The position numbers were made by a program, and so were the translations under genes. The notes beneath the pieces were generated by a model. The model was not told the origin of the DNA. It searched no databases and worked only from the letters and a program-made list of their open reading frames with translations. A stretch of 64,000 nt of DNA from Shimia sp. R10_1 (lineage in GTDB: Bacteria; Pseudomonadota; Alphaproteobacteria; Rhodobacterales; Rhodobacteraceae): NCBI RefSeq assembly GCF_017744095.1, contig NZ_JAGHQX010000005.1, forward strand, positions 62,001-126,000. The letters run 5' to 3'. Below are positions 29,001 through 38,034 of the stretch, piece after piece (position 1 is the stretch's first letter; every line of letters begins with the position of its first letter).

Positions 29001-32000
29001 TTTTGCGATAGCCACGTTCAAACCGCTTCTCTCCGCGCCACGCCGCAATCTGCGCCTGCGGCGGTGCCAGCACCTCTTCCAACAGACGCGAGGTGAGCGT
29101 GCTGCGTGTTTTCCTGTTGGGTGTTTCCACATCCAGCAGGCTCGCACTGACACCGGGCAATTCGCGCCCCATCACCTGTATCGGTCCAAGCGCCGTGGCT
29201 TTTTCAGGGTAGGGCAGGGGCTCTTTGCGCACCTGTACTGCGCCGTTGCTCACCGCCGTGATGTGCAGCGGCGTGGGCAGGTTTTCTTCGCTCACCGCTT
29301 GGGCGAGGAAGAATAGGCTCATCAACCCCTGTTCCTGATTGCGGTGGAAAAAGCTTGATCCGGGGCGGTGGCGCTCATCTTCGGTCAGCAGCCACAGATG
29401 CACAATCCGATCCGGCGCGCGCCCCTTGGCCATCAGGTTTTGCAGCAACGCGTCATAGCCCTCGCGGCCACGTTCCGGGGCCAGCACATAGGCATCTGGC
29501 CCGATCTCGGCAAAGGCATCCCCGGTTGTGACGGTCACCACATTTTGCCCGGCTTTGCGCAGTCGCGCCGCCAGCGCCGCACCCGTGCCGCCCTGATCGA
29601 CAAAGATCAGCCAGCTGTGCGGTTCGGCACTTTCAAGCTCGCTGTCCACGTCAATGTCACAGGCGGCCAGCTGCGGCTTCCATACGGGGGCGTAGGTCCA
29701 GTCATCCGTATCTTCGAGACGCATCAATGGGTCATCGGCGGCATCCACATGCCCGGTGCCCGGCTCAATAAAGTAGTGGCTGCGCTGAAACGCATAGGTT
29801 GGCAGCACGACCTTCTGGCGTGGCACTTCACCCCAATAGTGGTCAAAGTCTACATCCACGCCACAGGCCCAGAGCTGGCCCAGGAGGTTGAGGAAATAGG
29901 CGTCATCCGCAATCTCCTCCTCCGGGTGGCGCAGCGACGACAGCACCTTGTCCGCTTTCACCTGCCCATGCATTTTGGTGAGCGACGATAGCGCTTTGCC
30001 CGGTCCCACTTCCAGATAGATCCGCGACGTTTTCTCAGACAGTGTCGTGATCCCATCGGCAAACAGCACCGTGTGGCGCAGATGGGCCACCCAGTAGTCT
30101 GGATCCACTGCCTCCTGCGCTGTCAACACGTCCCCGGTGCGGTTGGAAATGATCGGCAGGCTTGGCGCCTTCAAATCAATCGCACGCAGGTAGTCCTCAA
30201 ACTCCGCCAAAATGGGCTCCAGCATCCGCGAATGCGCCGCGATGTTGATCGGCACACGTTGTGTGTCGATCTTTTTCATGGCGAGTTTTGTCGCCAGCAC
30301 ATCCAGCGCCACATCAGATCCAGAGACCACCGTCAGCGTCGCTGCATTGACGGAGGCAATGTCCAGCTCGTCACCCAGAAACGGCGCAAGCTCAGCAACC
30401 GACAAGGGCACAGACAACATGCCGCCCGCTGGCACCCGATCAAACAATTGCCCCCGCAGCTGCACCAGCCCAAGACAGTCCTCAAAGGCCATCACACCCG
30501 CCAGGCAGGCCGCGGTGTTTTCTCCCATGGAATGCCCGATCAACGCCGCAGGCTTCACGCCCCAGCTGATCCACAATTGCGCCAGCGCATATTCCACCAT
30601 CATGATCAGTGGCAGCTGCAGGCTGGGTCGTTTCAGTCGCTCTTCAGCTTGACCAGCCGCAGACCCTTCTGCCAGCCACAAGGCACGCAATTCTGCGCCC
30701 CCTTTGTCTGCCAGATGCGCAAATCCCTGCTCCATCCACTCGGCAAAAACCGGCTCCGTCTCATAAAGTTCGCGCCCCATGCCCACATACTGTGCGCCCC
30801 CACCGGGGAACATGAACACCACCTCCGGCGCAGCACTGGCCTCTTGTGTGAACACCCGCCGGGGATCATTTGCTTCAAGCAGTGCCGCGGCGTCTTCATG
30901 GCTGTCCGCCATCACAACCCGGCGCTTTTCAAACGCGCGTCGACCATACAGAAGCGTATGGGCGACATCCGCCAATGGCTGCTCAGGGTGGGCGCGCAGA
31001 TGCGCCGCCAGATTGGCTGTGTTTGCCTCCAGCGCTTTTGTGCTGCGCCCGGACACCGCAATCAGGTGAAACGGCCAGTCGCTTGGGGCACTTGCCGCGC
31101 GTGTGGGGGCTTCCTCCACCACCGCATGCGCGTTGGTGCCGCCCACGCCAAGGCTGTTTACGCCTGCGCGCCGTGGCCCATTGCGGGGCGCCCAATCTTG
31201 CAAGGCGGCGTTCACCGCAAATGGGCTGGTGTCAAAATCAATCGCCGGATTGGGCGCTTCAAAGCCAAGGCTTGGCGGCATTTCTTTGTGATGCAGCGCC
31301 AGCGCGGTCTTGATCAGGCTGGCGGCCCCGGCGGCTGTGTCCAGATGGCCGATATTGGTTTTCACCGACCCGATCCGGCAAAAGCCCGTCTCGTCGGTGC
31401 TTTGCCGGTAGGCTTCGGTTAATGCGGCCACCTCAATCGGATCGCCCAGATAGGTGCCCGTGCCGTGGCACTCCACATAGTCCACAGTGTCCGCAGGCAC
31501 ATCTGCCACCGCCAGCGCATCGGACACCGCCGCCGCCTGCCCGCCAACAGAGGGCGCAAGATAGCCCGCCTTGTCCGCACCATCATTGTTGACAGCGGAG
31601 CCTTTGATCACCGCCCAGATGTGATCGCCATCCGCGACCGCATCGTTGAGCCGCCGCAACACAATTGCCCCTGCGCCCGAGCCAAAAACCGTGCCTTGCG
31701 CCCTATGGTCAAAGGCATGGCATTCCCCGTCAGGAGACAGGATTTCACCTTCGTTGAACAGATACCCGCGCCCATGGGGCAATTCGATGGTGACCCCCCC
31801 GGCAATCGCCATGTCGCATTCGCCATTCAGGATTGACTGCGCCGCATAGTGCACCGCCACCAGCGCAGTGGAACAGGCGGTCTGCACCCCAAGGCTTGGC
31901 CCCTTCAGATCCAGAATATGGCTTAGCCGCGTGGCCAGAAAATCCTTGTCGTTGCCGGTGTGGCGCAGCAGGAACATGCCGGTCTTGTCCACCAGATCGC

Positions 32001-32457
32001 GGTTGGAGCAGAGGTTGAAATAGAAATAGCTGCCCATACCGCAGCCCGCAAAAACCCCGATCGGCCCGTCAAAGCGTTCTGGCACATGGCCTGCGTTTTC
32101 AAGCGCCTCCCAGCTCACTTCCAGAAACTGGCGGTGCTGCGGATCCATAATCGCCGCCTCCTTGGGCGACAGCCCAAAGAACTCCGCATCAAACTCGGCA
32201 AACCCTTCAAGCGTCGCCGCCGCCGGGACGTAATTGGGCTTTGCAATCCGCGCGGGGTGTTCGCCATTGGCCAGCAGCTCATTTTCGCTGAGCATTTTGA
32301 TCGAGCGGATGCCCGCCCGCAGGTTCTTCCAATAGGCATCAATGCTGGTCGCACCGGGCAAGTGCGCTGCCATACCGACGATGGCAATATCCGTCTGTTG
32401 TGCCGTCTTACCCTGCGTGTCGCTCAAACTCTTACCCGCCAAAGTCACCTGCGCCAA
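26008..32457 (-). CDS. type I polyketide synthase KS-AT-KR-DH-ACP-TE
   Basis: Single-module, 2149-residue polyketide synthase. KS about 22-450, with Cys195 (TACSTAL), His331 (ECHGTGT) and His371 (KTNIGH). AT about 547-850, with GHSMGE at 641-646; the AAHS motif near 740 suggests malonyl-CoA, tentatively. A KR structural region is followed by the catalytic KR (ITGGFGGIG at 1171; Ser1319/Tyr1332; GVIDDG as in B-type KRs). DH follows KR (His1418 in DEHRTLDG; Asp1586 in HPGLLD). ACP Ser1802. TE about 1880-2130, with GFSGGG (Ser1952), Asp1979 and His2110. KR before DH is not the usual order. The start is TTG 32457 without an obvious ribosome binding site; the KS begins soon after, so an earlier start is not needed. 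It overlaps the GT2 gene as ATGA. Confidence 0.94.
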   Translation of the reverse strand: MAQVTLAGKSLSDTQGKTAQQTDIAIVGMAAHLPGATSIDAYWKNLRAGIRSIKMLSENELLANGEHPARIAKPNYVPAAATLEGFAEFDAEFFGLSPKEAAIMDPQHRQFLEVSWEALENAGHVPERFDGPIGVFAGCGMGSYFYFNLCSNRDLVDKTGMFLLRHTGNDKDFLATRLSHILDLKGPSLGVQTACSTALVAVHYAAQSILNGECDMAIAGGVTIELPHGRGYLFNEGEILSPDGECHAFDHRAQGTVFGSGAGAIVLRRLNDAVADGDHIWAVIKGSAVNNDGADKAGYLAPSVGGQAAAVSDALAVADVPADTVDYVECHGTGTYLGDPIEVAALTEAYRQSTDETGFCRIGSVKTNIGHLDTAAGAASLIKTALALHHKEMPPSLGFEAPNPAIDFDTSPFAVNAALQDWAPRNGPRRAGVNSLGVGGTNAHAVVEEAPTRAASAPSDWPFHLIAVSGRSTKALEANTANLAAHLRAHPEQPLADVAHTLLYGRRAFEKRRVVMADSHEDAAALLEANDPRRVFTQEASAAPEVVFMFPGGGAQYVGMGRELYETEPVFAEWMEQGFAHLADKGGAELRALWLAEGSAAGQAEERLKRPSLQLPLIMMVEYALAQLWISWGVKPAALIGHSMGENTAACLAGVMAFEDCLGLVQLRGQLFDRVPAGGMLSVPLSVAELAPFLGDELDIASVNAATLTVVSGSDVALDVLATKLAMKKIDTQRVPINIAAHSRMLEPILAEFEDYLRAIDLKAPSLPIISNRTGDVLTAQEAVDPDYWVAHLRHTVLFADGITTLSEKTSRIYLEVGPGKALSSLTKMHGQVKADKVLSSLRHPEEEIADDAYFLNLLGQLWACGVDVDFDHYWGEVPRQKVVLPTYAFQRSHYFIEPGTGHVDAADDPLMRLEDTDDWTYAPVWKPQLAACDIDVDSELESAEPHSWLIFVDQGGTGAALAARLRKAGQNVVTVTTGDAFAEIGPDAYVLAPERGREGYDALLQNLMAKGRAPDRIVHLWLLTEDERHRPGSSFFHRNQEQGLMSLFFLAQAVSEENLPTPLHITAVSNGAVQVRKEPLPYPEKATALGPIQVMGRELPGVSASLLDVETPNRKTRSTLTSRLLEEVLAPPQAQIAAWRGEKRFERGYRKTALDGEEMPVWQQGGTYLITGGFGGIGLTLAERMIREAQANVVLLAREGLPPRDCWAQYLKAHAPKDRIAQKMRAVERLERLGGTVLPLGADVCNSAEMAEAVATAKAAFGEINGVIHAAGVIDDGPLLAKTSASIEDVLAPKLHGTQVLEQLFPDGSLDWLMLFASSSTATAPAGQIDYVAANAYLNAYAQARQGAQTRVRAVNWGLWAEVGMAAEAVAARQGDGAETAMEAIDTPLLTGAGFDAQGHRVFSARLSPKDWILDEHRTLDGAAVMPGTGYIALAYEALAAQGETAAFAVEDLLFLRPLHVADDADCDLRVRLQRSPTGYAFAVQSAVAFDGQDGWQTHAEAQLVPIRQIPEKALNIADLRADCTIRKDRGGAVLSAPQEAHMRFGPRWKVLRDTALGDAQGVAHLRLERAFEAHGLQLHPGLLDIATGWAMDLIPEYAQGHLWVPVGYGRLARFAPLPTEVVSHVQLVSGDSATGSARFDVTLTDTTGKVCVEVTGLALRQVETAAGFAKAQPLRKSEVEFVARRAAQAPLSAAEERLAHNLSQGIPPELGAQMFEAALKDKRAQLVVSSLDLAALIAQADAGVQEDAGPTQSFERPELESDFVAPRTDVERTLAGFWQELLGVDQVGVQDSFFDLGGHSLIAVRLFAMVKKAWAIDFPISVLFEAPTIETCAAMIAAQIGDQALAETDARNGQESPKTAPRFTHLVPMHQGEGGAKTPFFLVAGMFGNVLNLRHLAHLIGADRPFYGLQARGLFGDAQPHDDLVAAATDYIAEMKQVQPEGPYLLGGFSGGGITAYEIARQLEAMGDEVRLVAMLDTPLPVRRALSRSDRMRIQWQELRAKGVLYPVIWAKNRIAWEIAKRRPTEETQPQGQQFHDAEIEAAFLRAVAQYPMQGWDGNLALFRPPLRGKWDMGHGRLVDQDRAYVFHDNDWGQWVPDVAVYEVPGDHDSMVLEPNVRVLATRLKAVISAAEAETPPAAQLLREAAE

Positions 32458-32547
32458 AGCCGCGCGTCTTTTGAGGCCTTTTTATGTAAAAAGGGTCTTT
32501 CATTTCGCTTAAGCGTAAAATTCTATCTGATCTTCAGAAAGGTCAAA

Positions 32548-33915
32548 TCAGGGCAAATTAAGGGCAGAAAGCGCGAAAATCGTCTTTTGATGCAAGATCC
32601 ATACCAATGCCCCCACACACAGACCCACGACCCAAAACAGAGCGTCGTGGCGCGCATCCCAGGCGGCGTGTTTGCGCGCAAGCCATACAACCACGGGGTA
32701 AGCCAGCACCATCGCCATACCGTAGCCTAGCAAAGCGCCGATCAAACCAAACTGTGCGGCCCCCACAATCAGGCCTGTCATCACCAGCCCGGCACGGGTC
32801 GCCGCCAAAATGAAAAACCCGCGGCTGTCCCCTGCAGCCAATGCCGCCTGATCATAGGTCAGCGCGATCATTTGCGGGATCTGCAGCAGTGCCAAGAGCA
32901 CAACGACACCGCCAGCCAGTTCATAGCGCGGGTCATACAAGGTCTGCACAAGCCACGGGCCCAGCACCGCAAAACCCGTCAGGAGTGTAAATAAACCCGC
33001 ACTCAACAGCAGGCGCATCTTATGCAGATGTGCACGGTTCTCAGCGCTCGCAGAGGGGGGCTTCTCGCGATAAATGGGGATCAACAATCGCCCTGCAACC
33101 ATGCCGCCCAGCAGCCACGGGAAAGAGGCGAGGAAGTAGCCAATGTTATAGATGCCAAGCGCCCCAAGGCTCAGAAACTTTCCAAGCACAATTTTGTCGC
33201 CCTGACTCAGCAGAAACCCCGCGGCGGTTGAGAGAAAAATCCACTTGCCAAAATGGATCAGCTCACGCGCCGCAGGGCGCTCCCATCGCAGGGCATTGCG
33301 CGCTCCGGGCAAAAAGATCTGATAGCAAAACAGCTGCAACAGCTGCGACACCATCGCGCTTGTCACCAAGGCCCAGACAGATCCTGTCTGCCAAGCAACC
33401 AAAACGCCCGCGATCAATCCGATCAGTTGCGCGCTCAAATCAATCAGTGTGATGCGGCCGAATGTAAGACGGCGGTTTGCGCTGTCTTTCTTTGTCGGGA
33501 AAACCCCGGAAATCAGCAGTGTGACCCCAACAACAGGCAGAATTTGCGCCAGTTCCGGGGCCTCATAAAACGCAGCAACAGGCGCAGCCAGCGCCCATGT
33601 CAGCCCCATCAAGATCACGCCGCGCAGCACTTGCAGGGTCCAGGCCGTGTTCAAAAACGCCGGGTCTTCACCGCGTTTGGATTGCAGGATCGACTGGCTG
33701 ACACCCATATCGCTGAGATTGTTCAGCCCCTGCATAAACACCCAGACAAGGCTCATCAGGCCAAAGGCTTCCGGGAACAGAAGGCGGGTCAGGATCAGAT
33801 TGGAGGCCAGTCTCAGCGCCTGACTGCCCCCATATCCCAAGATAGTCAGCCCGCCGCTGCGCAACGCCCGCGCACCAAGCGATTGGCCTTTCGTGATCTG
33901 CTGCAGGCGGCTCAT
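32548..33915 (-). CDS. Wzx-type oligosaccharide flippase (MOP superfamily)
   Basis: Polytopic membrane protein that flips lipid-linked glycans or similar molecules to the periplasm. It has the family start SGGLTILGYGGSQALRLASN, about 12-14 hydrophobic helices across 455 residues, and QGDKIVLGKFLSLGALGIYN, the conserved polysaccharide-synthesis segment with charged residues inside helices. ATG start overlapping the upstream GT2 gene by four bases. The PKS gene follows 90 bases downstream on the same strand, so the flippase is probably in the same transcript. It may serve the exopolysaccharide, the PKS/NRPS product, or both. Confidence 0.88.
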   Translation of the reverse strand: MSRLQQITKGQSLGARALRSGGLTILGYGGSQALRLASNLILTRLLFPEAFGLMSLVWVFMQGLNNLSDMGVSQSILQSKRGEDPAFLNTAWTLQVLRGVILMGLTWALAAPVAAFYEAPELAQILPVVGVTLLISGVFPTKKDSANRRLTFGRITLIDLSAQLIGLIAGVLVAWQTGSVWALVTSAMVSQLLQLFCYQIFLPGARNALRWERPAARELIHFGKWIFLSTAAGFLLSQGDKIVLGKFLSLGALGIYNIGYFLASFPWLLGGMVAGRLLIPIYREKPPSASAENRAHLHKMRLLLSAGLFTLLTGFAVLGPWLVQTLYDPRYELAGGVVVLLALLQIPQMIALTYDQAALAAGDSRGFFILAATRAGLVMTGLIVGAAQFGLIGALLGYGMAMVLAYPVVVWLARKHAAWDARHDALFWVVGLCVGALVWILHQKTIFALSALNLP

Positions 33916-34736
33916 CGGCCGCGCTCCCAGGTCTGTGTTGATTGGGGGGAGAATTTTACCGCCAACGCCACCGCTGCATAAACGCCGAACCCAATTGGAT
34001 CGCGCAGTGCCATCTCCAGCATCTGACGCAGGCCAACAGGCCGTTTTTCATCATTATTGGCAAGGGCAGGATACCGCGCAAAGACCTCATCGACCCCGGC
34101 ATTCTGCCGCCGCCGCACCCTGACAAGGGCGCGGAAGCCCTCCACCAATGGCCAATCATAGCCAGCGCACACACCTATGCGCTCTTCCGGTGTGAATGAC
34201 AGCCGCACAAAGGTGTCATCTGAAATAATGTCTGGAAATGCGCCCCAGCGTGCACGTCCGCTGGCATTCACCGCAAACAGCCCTGCGCCGGGCACCCCGT
34301 CGGTGACAAACGGCACCTTCGCATAGGTGCGCGCATAGGCACGCGTTGACCAGCTTGCCGCTGCGCTGAGCCGCAAGGTGCCGCTGGCATAGCGTGGGTC
34401 TGGCGTGGCCAAAGCCTGCGTGAGTTGGGAAAACAGCGCCGGATCGACCAATACATCCGCGTCCAGATAGGCGCGGGTTTCAAATTTGGCAGCCGCATCC
34501 GCTGCATTCAGCGCGCCGATCTTGCCAATCGCGGGCAGCTCCAGAACAGTCAGTTCCCAGCCCTTTTGCACGGCGGCTGCGGTGTGGCGTTTCGCGATTG
34601 CAGCGGTCTCGTCATCGCATCCATTTGCGGCGACAACGATCTGCGCATGTGCCAGTCCTTCAGACCGCAGCACGGCATCAAGGCACGCACCGATATGGGC
34701 GGCTTCATTGCTTGCTGGAATGAGGATGCTCAACAC
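33912..34736 (-). CDS. glycosyltransferase family 2
   Basis: GT-A family 2 enzyme with LSILIPASNEAAHIG, VVAANGCDDET, a metal-binding AYLDADVLVD, and an aspartate pair in FPDIISDDTFVRL. At 274 residues it is a short cytoplasmic form, with one weak hydrophobic segment near the C-terminus (FGVYAAVALAVKF). GTG start at 34736. It overlaps the flippase gene by four bases and is the first gene of the minus-strand run reaching the PPTase. A 105-bp spacer divides it from the RTX protein gene upstream, and I see no terminator there. Confidence 0.87.
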   Translation of the reverse strand: MLSILIPASNEAAHIGACLDAVLRSEGLAHAQIVVAANGCDDETAAIAKRHTAAAVQKGWELTVLELPAIGKIGALNAADAAAKFETRAYLDADVLVDPALFSQLTQALATPDPRYASGTLRLSAAASWSTRAYARTYAKVPFVTDGVPGAGLFAVNASGRARWGAFPDIISDDTFVRLSFTPEERIGVCAGYDWPLVEGFRALVRVRRRQNAGVDEVFARYPALANNDEKRPVGLRQMLEMALRDPIGFGVYAAVALAVKFSPQSTQTWERGR

Positions 34737-34841
34737 CGCCGGGATGCCCTCTGTAAGTCGCTGGCGGCGACCCTAACAGAGCCGCGCCCATCCGTGCAGG
34801 GGGATTTGCCTGCAATATCAGTCCTGTGTCTCAAATGCCCT

Positions 34842-37811
34842 TCACAGAAAACCTGACAATGGCAACACCAGCGCAGGGGCATCTTCAAAGGCCACCGCCT
34901 CAATCTCGGTCAACAGATAGTCGCGGCCTTCTGCCGTGACACGCACACGGTCGCCCTCTTGTGTCCAGCGATAGTCGGCGCGGGTGCCGGGCAGCAGCAC
35001 CCGGTCCAGCCCGCCCCCGCCGTGCAACAGATCCCCTCTGCCTCGGGCCACCAGAATGTCATTGCCACCCCCGCCCAGCAGCACATCACGCTTGCCCGTG
35101 CCCTCCAGCCGGTCGCGCCCGTCGCTGCCCAGATAGATCCCACCATGCAAAAACGCATCTTTCGCGCGCGCTTCCGTCCAATGCGCGCCCTCCAGATTAT
35201 AGGCGGTCAGCGTCTCGTGCCGTGGGCTCTTGTCCCACAGATGGCGCAGATGCCCCCAGCTGCCCCATTTGCTGGGGCGCCCAACATCGCTGTAGCCATT
35301 GAACCCCTGTCCGCCCAAAGCACGCCACGCGGCAAGCATGTCACTATACACTTCTGCCAGTTCGTCACTGGTGCTGAACGCGGTGAACATATCCGTAAGC
35401 GCATCATCGTTGGCCTCTTCGCCCACGCCCACCACATGGCTGCCGCCTTCATACATCAGGAGATCCAGGCCCGCTGCACGGGCGCGTTCAGCGTGATAGG
35501 GCAGATACTCCTCGGTCATCTGCCGCAGATCGCCGGTGCGCAGCGCCTCAGCGGCTTTTGCAAACACCCCATCATGGCGGCGCGCCTGCACAAAACTGCG
35601 CAATGCCGCCCGTTGCAGCCCCTCCGCCGCGCCCGCTGCCTCAGCGGCAGCGCGTGCCTCTTGGAGCCAGCCACGCACCATTTCCGCGCCATCCTCAACC
35701 CCCAGAGAGACACCGAAATAGCCTGTGACAGCGTAGGCCTCAAACAGATCGACCGGCGCTGGGTGGCCTTCTGCCTGCCACAGCGGCGCCTTGAGCAAAT
35801 CGTCTTCATATCCGGGCCAGCCTGTGTGCACAGCGATCACACGACGCAGGCGTGTGTCCGCATCATCGCCGTAAACATCCCCCCAGATCTGTGCCATTTC
35901 CGCGGCTTTCATTCCGGCAAACTGCATCTGCACATTGCTGCCATTGCCCCAGCGGGCCTCACCTTCGCGCAACACCCATTGCGCCTGTTCAAACCCCCAG
36001 TTCCAAAGTTCGTTGGAATATTCCACATGGGCCACAAGCTCAGGATCAAGGTGGTCGCGCACATAGGTGGCAAAGCGTGTGATATAGTCCGGCTCGGCGA
36101 GATGCGGCATGTTAAACCACGGATCAGCGCCGATTTGATTGGCCAACGCCACCATTACCTCAACCGGAACGCCACGCCAGGAATAGGTGAAATCCTGTGT
36201 CGCGGGCCGCGCAGTCCAGGCGGATTGCGTGGAGGCATTGGTCTGCATCCAATCCATAAACCGGACCTGCCGCAGGTCATCCACAACATTCAACCAGTCC
36301 GGGTTGAAGATCATACCCGCCCGGGCCAATGGGATATGGACCATCGCCAGGACTTCAATGTCGCGGATGTAGTCCCCGGAAAGATCTGGATCAGGATTGC
36401 TGATCCTGAGCCCAACCAACCCCTCGCCAGGGGTGTAGTCAAACCAGATGGTGTTGGCCTCTTCGCGCACCACGCGTGCCCGGCCCGTCACCTCGATTGC
36501 CCCCTGACCTGCCCAGGTCACGCGGTAGCGTCCGGCCAGCCCGGTGGACTCCTCCGGCTGATCCGTGAACAGCACCGTTTCAATGGCTTCAATGTCCTCA
36601 GGCAATCCCCAGATCCAACCTTGGTCATCCACAAGGCCAAGATCTTGCAAATCTTCGAAATTCAATGCGCCCCAGCGGCCATCGACATGGCCCACCCAGG
36701 GGCGCGCTGTCTTCATGCGATTGAGAAATGGGTGCTGGGTTGACCAGTCTTTGACTTCGCTCAGCCCCATGGAAAGTGCCGGGTTTGCGAGCCCCAGACC
36801 AGCCAGTGAGGCCGCGCTGTCTTGCGCCGCTGACAGCCCGCTCTGCGCCAGTTGAATGCGTTTCTTTTCTGCCTCAATCGGGCGCAGCACCAGCCGGTGA
36901 ATTTCATCGCGCACGGCTTCCCAATAGGTGCGCACATCTGGATCGATGGTGGCAGGCAGCGCAACCGCCAAAGGCAGCTCTGATTCAAACAAAGTTACAT
37001 ATGTGATCGCCCCGGCGAGCAGATAGAGGGTGGCCGTGCCATGGGGGGCATCGTCGGTGAAAAGCACATCAGAAGGGATTCCTTCCAGAACGCCGCCATC
37101 CAAAAGTTGGGTGAGCACTGTCGCCACGGGAACAAGGTCAATTTGCACCTCCGGCCGGGCCGCGCGCAGTTGGGCCACATAGGTGTCAAACCAATCGCGA
37201 TACGCGCCCGTGTTGTGGCGCAGATATCTGAGCATCTGTTCCGCATCCGGCGGAAAACTGTCGATCTGATTGCCCATATACGCCCAGCCCTCATAAATCG
37301 CGTAGCGCACGGGGGCAGCGTCTTGCAGGCGTCCTTCAATATTGTCGATGACCGCCAAAGTGGCAGAGAGCGGCGACGCATTGGAGGGGTTGCTGTCTTC
37401 ATAAGGCAGCTCTGGGGCGCGGTATTGAATGAAATTGGCGGGGGTGATCAGCACCGTGTCCCAGCCAACATCGCCAAAATTGCGATAGGCGCGGGTCCAG
37501 GCCCGTTCAACGTCTTGCAGGCGCCAGTTGGCAGAGGGTCGGCCGCTTTCGGCAAAATCGCGCAAAAACCCCCATTGCCCATCAAGGCGCAGCTCGGTTC
37601 CGGCCGCCTCAGCCAAAACAGCCATCCAGTGTGGCACCGTGGTCTCGTCGCTGTCCGTAAGATGGTGAACCAGACTGTTGCCATAAACATATATGCGCTG
37701 GTCGTCAGTTTTGTCGGTGTTGGCGTCTGTCTGTGCCAGCGCACCCTGCGCAGCGCATATCATGGCGACCAACGCCAGACCGCGTCTGATCCACAATGTC
37801 GTATCGATCAT
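34842..37811 (-). CDS. secreted SGNH/glycoside-hydrolase-like protein with RTX-like tail
   Basis: The ATG at 37811 follows GGGAGA and opens a Sec signal peptide (RRGLALVAMICAAQGALA, then QTDAN). Residues about 35-280 look like an SGNH/GDSL-type domain with GNS in IYVYGNSLVHHL. Residues about 480-880 resemble a clan GH-A barrel: HVEYSNELWNWG supplies an NE pair typical of the acid/base position, and LLMYEGGSHVVG supplies a candidate nucleophile Glu. The C-terminal ~100 residues hold glycine/aspartate repeats (GSDGRDRLEG, GGGGNDILVA, GRGDLLHGGGG) of the calcium-binding RTX kind. Mature length is ~965 residues. A glycan-cleaving or glycan-binding role at the cell surface is inferred from domains and from the surrounding exopolysaccharide genes. 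Confidence 0.68.
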   Translation of the reverse strand: MIDTTLWIRRGLALVAMICAAQGALAQTDANTDKTDDQRIYVYGNSLVHHLTDSDETTVPHWMAVLAEAAGTELRLDGQWGFLRDFAESGRPSANWRLQDVERAWTRAYRNFGDVGWDTVLITPANFIQYRAPELPYEDSNPSNASPLSATLAVIDNIEGRLQDAAPVRYAIYEGWAYMGNQIDSFPPDAEQMLRYLRHNTGAYRDWFDTYVAQLRAARPEVQIDLVPVATVLTQLLDGGVLEGIPSDVLFTDDAPHGTATLYLLAGAITYVTLFESELPLAVALPATIDPDVRTYWEAVRDEIHRLVLRPIEAEKKRIQLAQSGLSAAQDSAASLAGLGLANPALSMGLSEVKDWSTQHPFLNRMKTARPWVGHVDGRWGALNFEDLQDLGLVDDQGWIWGLPEDIEAIETVLFTDQPEESTGLAGRYRVTWAGQGAIEVTGRARVVREEANTIWFDYTPGEGLVGLRISNPDPDLSGDYIRDIEVLAMVHIPLARAGMIFNPDWLNVVDDLRQVRFMDWMQTNASTQSAWTARPATQDFTYSWRGVPVEVMVALANQIGADPWFNMPHLAEPDYITRFATYVRDHLDPELVAHVEYSNELWNWGFEQAQWVLREGEARWGNGSNVQMQFAGMKAAEMAQIWGDVYGDDADTRLRRVIAVHTGWPGYEDDLLKAPLWQAEGHPAPVDLFEAYAVTGYFGVSLGVEDGAEMVRGWLQEARAAAEAAGAAEGLQRAALRSFVQARRHDGVFAKAAEALRTGDLRQMTEEYLPYHAERARAAGLDLLMYEGGSHVVGVGEEANDDALTDMFTAFSTSDELAEVYSDMLAAWRALGGQGFNGYSDVGRPSKWGSWGHLRHLWDKSPRHETLTAYNLEGAHWTEARAKDAFLHGGIYLGSDGRDRLEGTGKRDVLLGGGGNDILVARGRGDLLHGGGGLDRVLLPGTRADYRWTQEGDRVRVTAEGRDYLLTEIEAVAFEDAPALVLPLSGFL

Positions 37812-38034
37812 GGTTTCTCCCTGACCCGCAGCTTCTTGCCGCCCGAATTCCTGTCCGAAGTCACATCTACACAATCACTATGCTGTGATTCCCATACAGC
37901 ATCAAAGCCGATGAGCTTTAATAGATCGTGCCATTGCGTGGTTTTGTTCAAAAACTACGTAGTCTTACCACCTTGCCCGCCCAGAGGGCTGCGGGCAGTG
38001 TTTGGGCATGTGCGATGGACTTGGGAGGAGCACA

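Noticed and set aside
30073..31422. 449-codon open frame on the plus strand
   Set aside because: Antisense to the PKS ketosynthase and acyltransferase regions; no domain, no ribosome binding site of note.
19636..34736. siderophore biosynthesis as the function of the PKS/NRPS operon
   Set aside because: No salicylate, catechol, hydroxamate or heterocyclisation genes are present, and the importer is ~15 kb away with no shared operator seen.
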